64,000 bases of DNA, taken from contig CAAFVD010000064.1 of assembly GCA_900766355.1 (NCBI GenBank), forward strand, positions 1-64,000. The letters are read 5' to 3'. This DNA is from Candidatus Gastranaerophilales bacterium (GTDB lineage: Bacteria; Cyanobacteriota; Vampirovibrionia; Gastranaerophilales; Gastranaerophilaceae). The translations under genes were made by a program, and so were the position numbers. The notes under the pieces were generated by a model. The model was not told the DNA's origin and ran no database searches. It was given only the letters and a program-made list of their open reading frames with translations. This document shows positions 17,515 to 26,195 of this stretch, piece after piece. Position 1 is the stretch's first letter. The number at the start of each line of letters is the position of its first letter.

Positions 17515-18352
17515 GTTACATATTCATTGGTATCCGGGACATATTGCGAAAGCTGAAAGAGCCCTTAAAGAGAAACTGAATCTCGTAGATGTGGTTATTG
17601 AAGTTTTAGATGCTCGAATCCCAATAAGTAGTAGTTATAATGACATAAAGAAGCTTTTGGGTGATAAACCAAGGCTTCTTTTGTTAAATAAATCTGATTT
17701 GGTTGATAAAGAAGAACTTAAGCGCTGGGTAAAAATATTGGCAGAGGAAACAAGTTGTCCAGTTCTCTCAGTTGATACTAAATCGTTTAAGTGTGTTCCG
17801 CAAATAGAAAAAATCGTACAAAAATTAAGTGAGCCGAGAATACAGGCTATTATGGCGAAAGGGCTGTTAAGACGTCCTGCAAGAGTCGTAGTTGTTGGAC
17901 TCCCAAATGTCGGTAAATCAAGTATAATTAATAAATTAACGAAATCTTCAAAAACAAAAGTTGGCGCAAAGGCTGGTGTAACTCGTCAACAACAATGGGT
18001 TAGAATTAATCCTAATATAGATTTGTTGGATACCCCAGGGATTATTCCAATGAAACAAGATGACCAAATGAAAGCTAAAAAGTTGGCATTTGTAAATTCT
18101 GTTTCTGAAAATGCTTATTCTGTTGAGCTTGTAGCAAAAGAATTATTGGATTTAGTTTCTCAAAATGAGAAGTATGCACAGATTTTTAAAGATTATTATG
18201 GTGTTGAAAATTTAACTGTAGAAGATATTGCGATAAAACGAAATTGGTTACGAAATTCTGCTGAACCTGATACAGAACGATGTGCAGGTTATGTTATGAA
18301 GGATTTTCGTGATGGTAAAATCGGTAAGTTTATTTTGGATTGTTATGAATAG
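17501..18352 (+). CDS. ylqF: ribosome biogenesis GTPase YlqF/RbgA
   Basis: 283 aa from a TTG start inside the rplS 3' end; no other start precedes the conserved HWYPGHIAKAERAL. Circularly permuted GTPase: G4 NKSD comes first, then G1 GLPNVGKSS and G3 DTPG. The C-terminal RNA-binding tail includes CAGYVMKDFRDGKIG. It drives late 50S assembly (L16 incorporation in B. subtilis). The rplS-ylqF link matches its ribosomal role. Confidence 0.95.
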   Translation: MKKDKLHIHWYPGHIAKAERALKEKLNLVDVVIEVLDARIPISSSYNDIKKLLGDKPRLLLLNKSDLVDKEELKRWVKILAEETSCPVLSVDTKSFKCVPQIEKIVQKLSEPRIQAIMAKGLLRRPARVVVVGLPNVGKSSIINKLTKSSKTKVGAKAGVTRQQQWVRINPNIDLLDTPGIIPMKQDDQMKAKKLAFVNSVSENAYSVELVAKELLDLVSQNEKYAQIFKDYYGVENLTVEDIAIKRNWLRNSAEPDTERCAGYVMKDFRDGKIGKFILDCYE

Positions 18353-18366
18353 TGACAGTGTTTTGT

Positions 18367-18510
18367 CTGTCATGTTGAGAGTTAGCGAAATATCTCTAAC
18401 AAACCTTACATGAGATTCTTCGCCTATGGCTCTGAATGACACACCTTGTCTGTCATGTTGAGAGTTAACGAAATATCTCTAACAAACCTTGCATGAGATT
18501 CCTCGCTTCA
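18367..18510. repeat. two tandem copies of a dispersed intergenic repeat (family A)
   Basis: Copy 1 (about 18369-18441) runs from GTCATGTTGAGAG through GCGAAATATCTC and ATGAGATTCTTCG to CTCTGAATGAC, with imperfect inverted ends (GTCAT.../...ATGAC). Copy 2 (18452 to ~18508) is nearly identical over its first 57 bp but lacks the right end. A related copy lies at 44229-44348 and a distant one at 54059-54089. No ORF is inside; it fills most of the ylqF-tsaD gap. Confidence 0.8.
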
Positions 18511-18548
18511 AACTGATAAATGGTTTTGAAAAACTAGTTGCACTTACC

Positions 18549-19598
18549 CTACTTGCATCTTGAAAAAGCTTCTACATCAATATCATCAAATGTATTATCA
18601 AAGAAAAAGGCTGAAGATGCGACCATTGAGGCATTATCCGTGCAATATTTCATTACAGGGGCATTCACTCTATAGCCTTCTTTTTCAAGTTCAAAAACTT
18701 TTCTTCTAATTTCAGAGTTTGCAGCAACACCACCCGCTATAACAACTTGTTTGTATCCTTTTACTTCAAGTGCATGTTTAACTTTTTTGATTAAAGTTTC
18801 CGAAACACATTCTTGGAAACTTGCACATATATCAGCAGTAGGAAGTTCTTTTCCGTCAAAAGATTTTACAAGTCTTGAAGTTGCAGTTTTTAAACCACTA
18901 AAGCTAAAATCAAATTCACCTACTTTAGCCTCAGGTAGTTTAAACGCATAAGGATTACCTTCTTGTGCCATTTTGTCTAATCTTGGGCCTCCAGGATAAG
19001 GTAGACCTATCAATCTTGCGACTTTATCGTAAGCTTCTCCAACGGCATCATCAATCGTTTCTCCGATGATTTCTAATTCGGAATATGATTTCACATCTAT
19101 TAATTGAGTGTGTCCACCACTTACCAACAATGCGATAAATGGAGGTTTTAAGTCTGTGTCAATAAAGTTTGCACTAATATGTGCATTCAAATGGTTTACC
19201 CCTATAAAAGGTTTGTCATGAACAAGAGCCAATGTTTTAGTAGCGTTTAATCCAACAAGTAAGCACCCAACCAATCCAGGGCCGACAGTACCTGCAAAAG
19301 CTGATATATCATCAGGAGTTAAGCCTGAATCAATAAAAGTTTTATCAATAACAACATTTATTGTCTCTAAATGTTCTCTTGCTGCAATTTCAGGAATTAC
19401 ACCTCCATATTGTTCGTGGGTTTTTATTTGAGATGCAACTGTGTTTGCTATTACTTTTCTGCCCCCTTGAACAATAGCACAAGCCGTTTCGTCACAACTT
19501 GATTCTATTGCCATAATATAACTGTTTTCATCTAATGTTACAGTAGTGTTACTAAATAATGTATTTTTAATCTTGTTCATAGTACCATTATAGAGCAA
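18549..19598 (-). CDS. tsaD: tRNA N6-adenosine threonylcarbamoyltransferase TsaD
   Basis: 349 aa ASKHA-fold protein. Signatures are AIESSCDETACAIV, the metal-binding HLNAH, SGGHTQL and PGGPRLD. With TsaB/C/E it installs t6A37 on ANN-decoding tRNAs, including the tRNA-Lys in this window. The start is uncertain: the first ATG (19598) overlaps a TATAAT-like box, and a second at 19580 lies 8-13 nt downstream of it, fitting a leaderless message; neither has an SD. Divergent from obgE with a 15-bp gap. Confidence 0.95.
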   Translation of the reverse strand: MLYNGTMNKIKNTLFSNTTVTLDENSYIMAIESSCDETACAIVQGGRKVIANTVASQIKTHEQYGGVIPEIAAREHLETINVVIDKTFIDSGLTPDDISAFAGTVGPGLVGCLLVGLNATKTLALVHDKPFIGVNHLNAHISANFIDTDLKPPFIALLVSGGHTQLIDVKSYSELEIIGETIDDAVGEAYDKVARLIGLPYPGGPRLDKMAQEGNPYAFKLPEAKVGEFDFSFSGLKTATSRLVKSFDGKELPTADICASFQECVSETLIKKVKHALEVKGYKQVVIAGGVAANSEIRRKVFELEKEGYRVNAPVMKYCTDNASMVASSAFFFDNTFDDIDVEAFSRCK

Positions 19599-19613
19599 CT
19601 ATAGGATAAAGCA

Positions 19614-20918
19614 ATGCAATTTATAGATAAAACAAAAATTAAATTAGTATCAGGACGTGGTGGCAACGGTATGGTTGCTTGGCGTCGAGAAAAATATGTA
19701 GATAAAGGTGGCCCAGCTGGAGGTGACGGTGGAAACGGTGGAGATATTTATCTTGTCGCTGATAGCGGATTGGCTACTCTTTTAGATTTTAAATACCGTT
19801 CTGTGTTCAAAGCTGAAAGCGGACAAAACGGTGGTATTAAAGGTATGCATGGCCGATGTGCAAAACATTTATACATAAAAGTTCCATTAGGTACTATTGT
19901 TCGAGATGATGCAACAGGAAAAGTTATTGCCGATTTAACCGAAGAAGGACAAACTGTTCTTATTGCAAAAGGTGGTCGTGGTGGTCGTGGTAACGCAAGA
20001 TTTGCATCTGCTCAAAAAAGAGCACCACAATTCTGTGAACCAGGTGAACCCGCTATCGAAAGATTAGTAGATTTAGAACTTAAATTGATTGCTGATGTCG
20101 GCTTGTTAGGTATGCCAAATGCTGGTAAATCGACCTTCATAAGTGTTATAAGTTCTGCGAAACCAAAAATAGCAGATTATCCGTTTACAACACTTGTACC
20201 AAATTTAGGTGTTGTTAAAAAGCCTAATGGTGATGGATATGTTGTTGCTGATATTCCGGGGCTTATTGAAGGTGCAAGTGAGGGTATCGGCTTAGGACAC
20301 GAGTTCTTGCGTCATGTTGAAAGATGCAGATTCCTTGTTCATATTGTAGATTTAACATCAGAAAACCCTATTGATACCTATAAAAAAATTAATGCCGAGC
20401 TTGAAAAACATTCAGAAGCGTTGGCTCACAGATATCAAATAGTTGTTCTTAACAAAATTGATGCAGTTGATGAAGATACTCGTAATAATGTATTGAACGA
20501 GTTTCAAAAACTGTTGCCTGACGAAAAGATTTTTACAATGTCAGCTGCGACAAAAGAAAATGTAAACGAAGTTCTGCAATATATTTCGCAAAAAGTCGAT
20601 GAAATAGAACGACCTATAGTAGAAGTTATCGTAGAAGATGATGATGGCGCATACAACAACGATGATAGTGCTTTTGAAATCTATAAACTTGATAAAAACA
20701 CATTTGTAGTCGAAGGTGGCAAGATTTCTCGTCTTGCAAGCGTAACTGATGCCCGTAATCCTGAACAAATTATAAGATTACAAGGTATTTTGACTTCTAT
20801 GGGAGTTTTTGATGAACTTAACAAATTAGGTATAAAGAATGGAAATACTCTAATAATAGGACATTTAGAACTAACTCATTATGACGATTCTTTGTGGGAC
20901 GAAGGTGCAGGATATTAA
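19614..20918 (+). CDS. obgE: GTPase ObgE/CgtA
   Basis: 434 aa: glycine-rich Obg domain (1 to ~158, GGNGGDIY, GGRGGRGNARF), G domain (G1 GMPNAGKST, G3 DIPG, G4 NKID) and an OCT domain (~345-434) with an acidic end. Involved in 50S assembly and the stringent response. SD AGGA ~8 nt upstream. The stop (TAA) overlaps that of the convergent 67-aa gene by 4 nt. Confidence 0.97.
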   Translation: MQFIDKTKIKLVSGRGGNGMVAWRREKYVDKGGPAGGDGGNGGDIYLVADSGLATLLDFKYRSVFKAESGQNGGIKGMHGRCAKHLYIKVPLGTIVRDDATGKVIADLTEEGQTVLIAKGGRGGRGNARFASAQKRAPQFCEPGEPAIERLVDLELKLIADVGLLGMPNAGKSTFISVISSAKPKIADYPFTTLVPNLGVVKKPNGDGYVVADIPGLIEGASEGIGLGHEFLRHVERCRFLVHIVDLTSENPIDTYKKINAELEKHSEALAHRYQIVVLNKIDAVDEDTRNNVLNEFQKLLPDEKIFTMSAATKENVNEVLQYISQKVDEIERPIVEVIVEDDDGAYNNDDSAFEIYKLDKNTFVVEGGKISRLASVTDARNPEQIIRLQGILTSMGVFDELNKLGIKNGNTLIIGHLELTHYDDSLWDEGAGY

Positions 20919-21118
20919 GCGTAAGTATTTATAGTCTTAGGTTTTGGTTTAAAAATGCCCTTTACGGATTTTTTGAAACTCATAATGGCATTGTAAATTT
21001 CTTCGTTAGAGTATCCTTCAGCTTTCTTGGGAAGTTCTTTACTTACCTGTTTTGTTGCAATGTTAGTAGAACGGTACGACAAAGTCGAACCGATGTACGG
21101 CTCAAACATAACTTTCAT
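20915..21118 (-). CDS. small protein of unknown function
   Basis: 67 aa, basic, one predicted helical segment, no signal peptide. Supported as a real gene by a strong SD (GAGGTG before ATG 21118) and a TTGAAA-16-TATAAT promoter just upstream. No family recognised. The stop nests in the obgE stop (TTAA). Confidence 0.6.
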   Translation of the reverse strand: MKVMFEPYIGSTLSYRSTNIATKQVSKELPKKAEGYSNEEIYNAIMSFKKSVKGIFKPKPKTINTYA

Positions 21119-21142
21119 AATAACACCTCAATTTACCCCTCT

Positions 21143-21170
21143 ATTATAACAAATTAAAATATTTTTTCAA
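21143..21170 (-). promoter_or_regulatory. promoter of the 67-aa gene
   Basis: On the minus strand: -35 TTGAAA (21170-21165), 16-bp spacer, -10 TATAAT (21148-21143), ~25 bp before the start codon. Confidence 0.65.
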
Positions 21171-21237
21171 GGGCTAGAACCTAATCCCTGAGAGCTATTT
21201 AGCTATTTTATAGGTGTATCTTTGACACTAATATGAG

Positions 21238-22611
21238 TTAAGAATTGGAGGTTAAGCAAGCTGAAATTGCTTCGATAATTCGTTTTACACGAACAATTTG
21301 TATTCCTTTAAACTCCTCATCAATTTTATTGGAATCAGGAATAATTATTTTTTTGAAGCCTAATTTTTGAACTTCTTTTATTCGTTTTTCAATATTGTTT
21401 ACAGCTCTAATTTCGCCAGATAGTCCTACTTCACCAACGATTGCCGTATGTGGGTCTATTACAACATCTCTAGCACAAGTTGCAACTGCAAGAGCAATTC
21501 CCAAATCGGCAGCAGGTTCTTGTATATCAATCCCTCCGATTACATTTACATAAACATCTTGTTTTGAAAGGTTCATGCCGACTCTTTTTTCTAAGACTGC
21601 TAAAATTTGCAAAACTCTGCTTAAATCAACACCGTTTGTAACTCTACGAGGGCTTGGATATGGCGTTGTTCCAACTAAAGCTTGTATCTCTACAAGCATT
21701 GGACGTGTACCTTCGTTTGTAACAATAATCACACTTCCTGTTGCTTGAGATTGGTTGTATTCTTTCAAAAATAATTCGCTAGGATTAATAACTTCTGATA
21801 ATCCATGTTCGCTCATTTCAAAAATTCCAACTTCAGAAGTATTACCAAATCTGTTTTTAACTGCTCTTAAGATTCTATATGACTTGTATTTGTCACCCTC
21901 AAACTGGATAACTGTATCAACCATATGTTCCAAAACTTTTGGACCAGCAATATTTCCTTCTTTTGTTACATGCCCGATTACTATAATTGTTATGTTTTCT
22001 TGTTTAGCAATTTGCATAAGAGAATTGCAACATTCTCGTATTTGAGAAACACTTCCTGCAGAACTTTGAATATCTGTTGAATATATTGCTTGGATACTAT
22101 CCACAACAACTATATCTGGGCGTTCTTTTTCGATTTGATACTTTATTGATTCAAAATTCGTTTGAGGATAAATATAAAGGTTATCGTGACTGATACTAAG
22201 TCTATCAGCTCTTAATTTGATTTGGCTAGCAGATTCTTCTGCAGAAACGTATAAAACTTTTTTGTTTTGTTTGCATAGCTCTCCACTCGATTGTAATAAT
22301 ATAGTTGATTTTCCTATTCCTGGGTCGCCTGCTATTAAAACAAGAGAGCCTTGTACAAGTCCACCACCTAAAACTCTGTCAAATTCGGAAATATTAGTTG
22401 ATACTCTTATTTCGGAACCAACTTTTATTTCTTTGATTGGTGTAGGAGGCATAGTCTCAAGAACAACTCTGTTGTTTTTAGATGTTTGCTCAGGTATAAC
22501 TTTTTCTTCAACAAAAGTTTCCCAATTCCCACATTCAGGACATTTCCCCATATATCGAGCTGTTTCGTAGCCACATTGTTGGCATACATATTTTGTTTTT
22601 ATTTTAGCCAT
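21238..22611 (-). CDS. radA: DNA repair protein RadA (Sms)
   Basis: 457 aa: N-terminal C4 zinc finger (CQQCGYETARYMGKCPECG), RecA-like ATPase with Walker A GDPGIGKST, RadA-specific KNRFG motif (KNRFGNTSEVG) and a C-terminal Lon-like domain (DLGIALAVATCARD, GEVGLSGEIRAV). It promotes branch migration in recombination repair. Monocistronic, following the terminator of the upstream minus-strand gene. Confidence 0.97.
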   Translation of the reverse strand: MAKIKTKYVCQQCGYETARYMGKCPECGNWETFVEEKVIPEQTSKNNRVVLETMPPTPIKEIKVGSEIRVSTNISEFDRVLGGGLVQGSLVLIAGDPGIGKSTILLQSSGELCKQNKKVLYVSAEESASQIKLRADRLSISHDNLYIYPQTNFESIKYQIEKERPDIVVVDSIQAIYSTDIQSSAGSVSQIRECCNSLMQIAKQENITIIVIGHVTKEGNIAGPKVLEHMVDTVIQFEGDKYKSYRILRAVKNRFGNTSEVGIFEMSEHGLSEVINPSELFLKEYNQSQATGSVIIVTNEGTRPMLVEIQALVGTTPYPSPRRVTNGVDLSRVLQILAVLEKRVGMNLSKQDVYVNVIGGIDIQEPAADLGIALAVATCARDVVIDPHTAIVGEVGLSGEIRAVNNIEKRIKEVQKLGFKKIIIPDSNKIDEEFKGIQIVRVKRIIEAISACLTSNS

Positions 22612-22627
22612 AGGTTAATTATATAAC

Positions 22628-22659
22628 AAAAGACCCCGATATTTCTATCAGGGTCTTTT
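22628..22659 (-). terminator. intrinsic terminator downstream of the 336-aa membrane-protein gene
   Basis: AAAAGACCC...GGGTCTTTT stem with a GAT/ATC inner part and one C-A mismatch. The minus strand ends in a T-rich tract. It lies 20-50 bp after the gene ending at 22679 and before radA. Confidence 0.75.
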
Positions 22660-22678
22660 TATACAACTTTCTTAATAA

Positions 22679-23689
22679 TTATTCTTCATCTAATTTGTCT
22701 GTATCTTCTGCAATTACATTATTGCTTTTTTCAAGAGCATCTGCAGCTTTTGCATTTGCAGTTTTTAAAGAATCGTTTTCAGCTGCATAAGCATTAATAA
22801 GACCGTTAGCAGTTCTTAATTGTTCGTTTTTTAATCTTTCTTTTGTATGCTTAACTTCCATACCTTGTTTTACAGAATGAGCAGCACTAATCGCAACTAC
22901 GGCTAAGATTGTTGCAGTTACAGGATTCTTAAGTGCAGCTTTTCCAATAGTTTTACCAAAGCCTTTTGCCATTTCCATTGCTTTTTTAGTGTTTTCAGCA
23001 TTTGCAATTTTACCATAGCCTTCTTTTAAGAATTGTGGCATTTTTACTTTGCCAGCAATTTTAGAAATGTTTTCTCTAACATTCTTAGGTAATGAAACTT
23101 TTTCAGCTACTTTTGAAGCCATTGTTTTGATACCTGCTGGAGCATTATCCATTGCGTTTGCAATGCTTTTAAGAGGTTTATCTAAACCATTTCTTTTAGC
23201 AATTTTAGTTACTGATTCTTTAACTTTAGGAGAAACTTTATCTAACAATACAGATGCACCACTAAGAACTCCTGTTGCAACTGCTGAAAGTCCAGCTAAT
23301 GTTAGGAATGGGTGCTTACGTTCAGTTTTAGCTACTTTAGGATTGTTCTTAACGATTGAATGGTTTGTATTAAGAACAGCACCAATACCAACCATTGCCG
23401 CTCCTACTCTTAGTGCGTTTTTTACACCTGCTAATGATTTTGCTGAAACTTTTCCTTTTGTTGTAATCATTGCAGCTACACCTGCAATTACAGGTAATGC
23501 TGTGATTGTGCGAGATATATTTCTTTCGAATTTACGATTGCTTTGTTTTCTGTGGTTAATTTCCATTGCTAAATTTGTAAGTTCGGCATTGTTAGATTTT
23601 ACAAATTTTGTTGCTCTTGCTTTTTGTTTGTCTGTTCCATATTGCGTATATGGTACACTTCCTTGATTATTAACTACAGAAAATAACAT
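22679..23689 (-). CDS. membrane-associated protein of unknown function
   Basis: 336 aa from ATG 23689, chosen because AAGGAG lies 8 nt upstream; an upstream ATG at 23713 lies 5' of that SD. No cleavable signal. There are several Ala/Gly-rich hydrophobic stretches (around TALPVIAGVAAMITT, PFLTLAGLSAVATGVLSGAS, NPVTATILAVVAISAAHS). Between them lie amphipathic Lys-rich segments with repeated V/A-x-K-x-x-x-P-x-x-x-x-E patterns. The C-terminal ~60 residues look like a coiled coil with an acidic end. No family recognised. Divergent from two other unknown genes. Confidence 0.5.
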   Translation of the reverse strand: MLFSVVNNQGSVPYTQYGTDKQKARATKFVKSNNAELTNLAMEINHRKQSNRKFERNISRTITALPVIAGVAAMITTKGKVSAKSLAGVKNALRVGAAMVGIGAVLNTNHSIVKNNPKVAKTERKHPFLTLAGLSAVATGVLSGASVLLDKVSPKVKESVTKIAKRNGLDKPLKSIANAMDNAPAGIKTMASKVAEKVSLPKNVRENISKIAGKVKMPQFLKEGYGKIANAENTKKAMEMAKGFGKTIGKAALKNPVTATILAVVAISAAHSVKQGMEVKHTKERLKNEQLRTANGLINAYAAENDSLKTANAKAADALEKSNNVIAEDTDKLDEE

Positions 23690-23839
23690 ATAAACACTCC
23701 TTTTTTTACACACTACATTCTAATTAATTAAAACTCGTGAAAGATTTTTTTGCTAGTTGTAACAAAAATATTTACATAAAGTTACAATATAGCAATTTTT
23801 TTTATAAAAAAGACTTTATATAAATGAAAGGTTAAGTGT

Positions 23840-24517
23840 ATGGTAAATTCGGTAAATAATAAAGGAATACCAACAAGCTATTCTGGAGTGAACATTAATT
23901 GTTATACTTTAGACCCAACAAAGTTGCCTCCAGATTCTCCATTGTTACATTCTCCACAACCTCAATGTACAATATCTCCTGCGGGTTTTCCTGCTGGTGG
24001 TTGTTGCTATCCTGGAAATTATTATATAAATAATTACGGCCCAAATGGTGGAGTGCCAGCTTATCCAATGCAACCTAATTTATATCCACAACAACCTCAA
24101 AATACAAAGAAAAAACGAGTTCAAGTCTTGACTGACCAGTATATCAAGAATTTGGAAGCGTATTTGAACAGTCCTTCAGAAGATTTAAGAAAAACTGCGG
24201 CTCAAGAAGTTTTAAAAAGATTAGATGAAGATAAAACTAGATATAATGATGCGGCTTTGAATGCGTTGATTAATAAAATGCTTCAAGATCCATCTTGTCA
24301 TAAAGTAAAAGCAACTGCTTTGACAGCTCTAGATACACAGTTAGCTCAAGGTAATGATAATACTGTTAAGATTCTAACTGATATTGTACAAAATGATAAA
24401 TCAAGAAATGGGGCAGATGCAGCTACTGCCGCAAGTATTCTTGTAAAAATGTCATCACCAACTAAATTGGTTGATGTTCCAAATAATAATAACTCAAGTA
24501 CAGGGATTATAAGCTAA
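23840..24517 (+). CDS. HEAT-repeat-like protein with Pro/Gly/Cys-rich N-terminus
   Basis: 225 aa. Residues ~30-95 are low-complexity P/G/Y/Q with a CC pair (AGGCCYPGNYYINNYG). Residues ~100-210 form about three helical pairs of HEAT type (SEDLRKTAAQEVLKRL, YNDAALNALINKML, HKVKATALTALDTQ). A scaffolding or protein-binding role is inferred from the fold only. The stop overlaps the next start by 1 nt (TAATG), so the pair is co-translated. Confidence 0.5.
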   Translation: MVNSVNNKGIPTSYSGVNINCYTLDPTKLPPDSPLLHSPQPQCTISPAGFPAGGCCYPGNYYINNYGPNGGVPAYPMQPNLYPQQPQNTKKKRVQVLTDQYIKNLEAYLNSPSEDLRKTAAQEVLKRLDEDKTRYNDAALNALINKMLQDPSCHKVKATALTALDTQLAQGNDNTVKILTDIVQNDKSRNGADAATAASILVKMSSPTKLVDVPNNNNSSTGIIS

Positions 24518-25005
24518 TGGTAACAATTCCAAGTTCTACAGGTTTGATAGCAAAAATAAAGTCAGGGTTAGGAAAAGTAACTCCGTTAGGTGTTGCAACT
24601 ACGGCAGCAGGGGCTGTTGGTATTGGTATTGCGTTGTATGATGCACACGCTTATGCAAAACTAAAAGCTTATGAATATAAAAATATAAAAGATGCAGATG
24701 CTGGTGCTAAATATTTTAATAATACTCAATATTTAGATAATAAAAGTAAGACCACTGCAAAGATTAAACAAGCAATGTTTGATTGGGAGTTAACCAATAC
24801 TCTTAGAGGAGCTTTAAATGCTTCTTCAGGTTATACAAGTGGTTTCGCATCGGGACTTTTAGGGCATACCTTAACAATTGCATCTTCAATAGCGGCAATT
24901 GGTTTAAAAGGTAAAAAAGCTCTAATTGGTGTTGCTGGTTTAGTTTTAGGTGGTATATATTCTATTGCCCGTCATGCTTGTAGCAATTTAGATAACAAGC
25001 TATAA
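24517..25005 (+). CDS. small membrane protein with glycine-zipper-like segments
   Basis: 162 aa with hydrophobic Gly/Ala-rich stretches near the N-terminus (TPLGVATTAAGAVGIGIALY) and at the C-terminus (FASGLLGHTLTIASSIAAIG, GVAGLVLGGIYSIA), about three membrane-interacting helices. No known family. Coupled to the HEAT-like gene; it ends 3 bp before the convergent activase gene. Confidence 0.5.
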   Translation: MVTIPSSTGLIAKIKSGLGKVTPLGVATTAAGAVGIGIALYDAHAYAKLKAYEYKNIKDADAGAKYFNNTQYLDNKSKTTAKIKQAMFDWELTNTLRGALNASSGYTSGFASGLLGHTLTIASSIAAIGLKGKKALIGVAGLVLGGIYSIARHACSNLDNKL

Positions 25006-25007
25006 TT

Positions 25008-26021
25008 TTAGCCGATATCCCATCTTCCACAAGTTCCACCCCAACGAGCAATTATGTTGCCTTTTACGTCTTTGATATTTTCAACATGTTGATGTTCAGT
25101 TTCGCCTTCAACAATTGAAATAACTTCACAGTTGTTTGAACAACCATTACATTGACAAGTTATTGATTGGAATTGCATATTACCAACGTCCCAACCTTTA
25201 AATGTTGTTTTTGCCTCGGTGTATTGGTGATTTTCCATGGCCAACAATGCTGCACCTATAGCACCCATAGTTTGGTGATGGTCAGGAACAACTATTTCTG
25301 TTTTTAATTCTTCTTCAAAAGCTTTTACCATGCCAGAGTTTGTTGCTACACCGCCTTGGAAAGATACTGTCGGAAGAAGTTCTTTTCCTAAAGCTAAGTT
25401 GCTTAAATAATTTCTAACAAGAGCTTGACATAGTCCGTATAATAAATCTTCTACAGGGTATCCAAGTTGTTGTTTGTGGATTAAATCACTTTCTGCAAAT
25501 ACTCCGCAACGACCAGCAATTCTTGCTGGATTTTCAGATTTTAGCGCAGTATCTCCAAATTCTTCAATAGGGACATTTAATCTTTGAGCCTGATGGTCAA
25601 GAAAACTTCCTGTACCAGCAGCACATACCGTGTTCATAGCAAAGTCGGTTACTATACCATCTCTTAAAATGATAATTTTGCTATCTTGTCCTCCGATTTC
25701 TAAAATAGTCTGTACACCTGGAATATATGTAGCTGCAGCAACTGCGTGTGCAGTAATTTCATTTTTTACTACATCAGCACCAACTAAAGCTCCAGCAAGG
25801 TTTCTACCACTACCAGTAGTACCTACACCCATGATGTTGTATTCTCTACCTGCATTATTAGCTTGTTCAAGTATTTGTCTTAAACCTGATTGAACTGCCA
25901 TAACAGGTTTTCCTGCCGTTTTTAGCATATATGAATCAATATACTGTCCTTTTTCATCTACAAGTGCAAGTTTTGTAGTTACAGATCCTACGTCTATCCC
26001 TAAATATGATGTCAAACTCAT
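25008..26021 (-). CDS. orphan acyl-CoA dehydratase activase (BadF/BcrA/HgdC-type ATPase)
   Basis: 337 aa from ATG 26021 (SD GGAG upstream); an in-frame ATG at 26054 lies before the SD. ASKHA ATPase: GIDVGSVTTKLAL phosphate loop, EIGGQDSKII, CAAGTGSFLDHQA and GRCGVFAESD, whose cysteines hold the interdimer [4Fe-4S] cluster. Beyond HgdC length it carries a C-terminal cysteine cluster (CQCNGCSNNCEV ... GGTCGRW) typical of long fused activases. Such proteins inject electrons into 2-hydroxyacyl-CoA dehydratases or benzoyl-CoA reductases. No such partner is nearby. An anaerobic lifestyle is implied. Confidence 0.85.
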   Translation of the reverse strand: MSLTSYLGIDVGSVTTKLALVDEKGQYIDSYMLKTAGKPVMAVQSGLRQILEQANNAGREYNIMGVGTTGSGRNLAGALVGADVVKNEITAHAVAAATYIPGVQTILEIGGQDSKIIILRDGIVTDFAMNTVCAAGTGSFLDHQAQRLNVPIEEFGDTALKSENPARIAGRCGVFAESDLIHKQQLGYPVEDLLYGLCQALVRNYLSNLALGKELLPTVSFQGGVATNSGMVKAFEEELKTEIVVPDHHQTMGAIGAALLAMENHQYTEAKTTFKGWDVGNMQFQSITCQCNGCSNNCEVISIVEGETEHQHVENIKDVKGNIIARWGGTCGRWDIG

Positions 26022-26141
26022 TATACAAATCTCCTTCAAACTGTAGAATAACACAAAAAATTCAAATATGAAATAAAATGTTAAACAAAATAAATCAATT
26101 TTAGTGTGTATTTGTCTTTGTAAAGAAATACTTTATACTTA

Positions 26142-26171
26142 TTTACAAACGGGAATTTTTGGTTGTAAAAT
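26142..26171 (+). promoter_or_regulatory. promoter candidate for the 214-aa gene
   Basis: TTTACA (26142-26147), 18-bp spacer, TAAAAT (26166-26171), followed by GGAG and a TTG start at 26196. Confidence 0.5.
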
Positions 26172-26195
26172 GTTCATAGTGGAGAAATTATAGAT

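Noticed and set aside
18367..18510. Tandem family A repeats as a CRISPR array
   Set aside because: Two long copies without short regular repeats or spacers, and a third copy lies elsewhere; no cas genes.
20894..21157. 87-aa plus-strand frame after obgE
   Set aside because: No SD, and the opposite 67-aa gene has a strong SD and promoter in the same place.
23049..23666. 205-aa plus-strand frame opposite the 336-aa membrane-protein gene
   Set aside because: The minus frame has a good SD and terminator. The plus frame is its antisense, open because of Ala/Lys codon bias.
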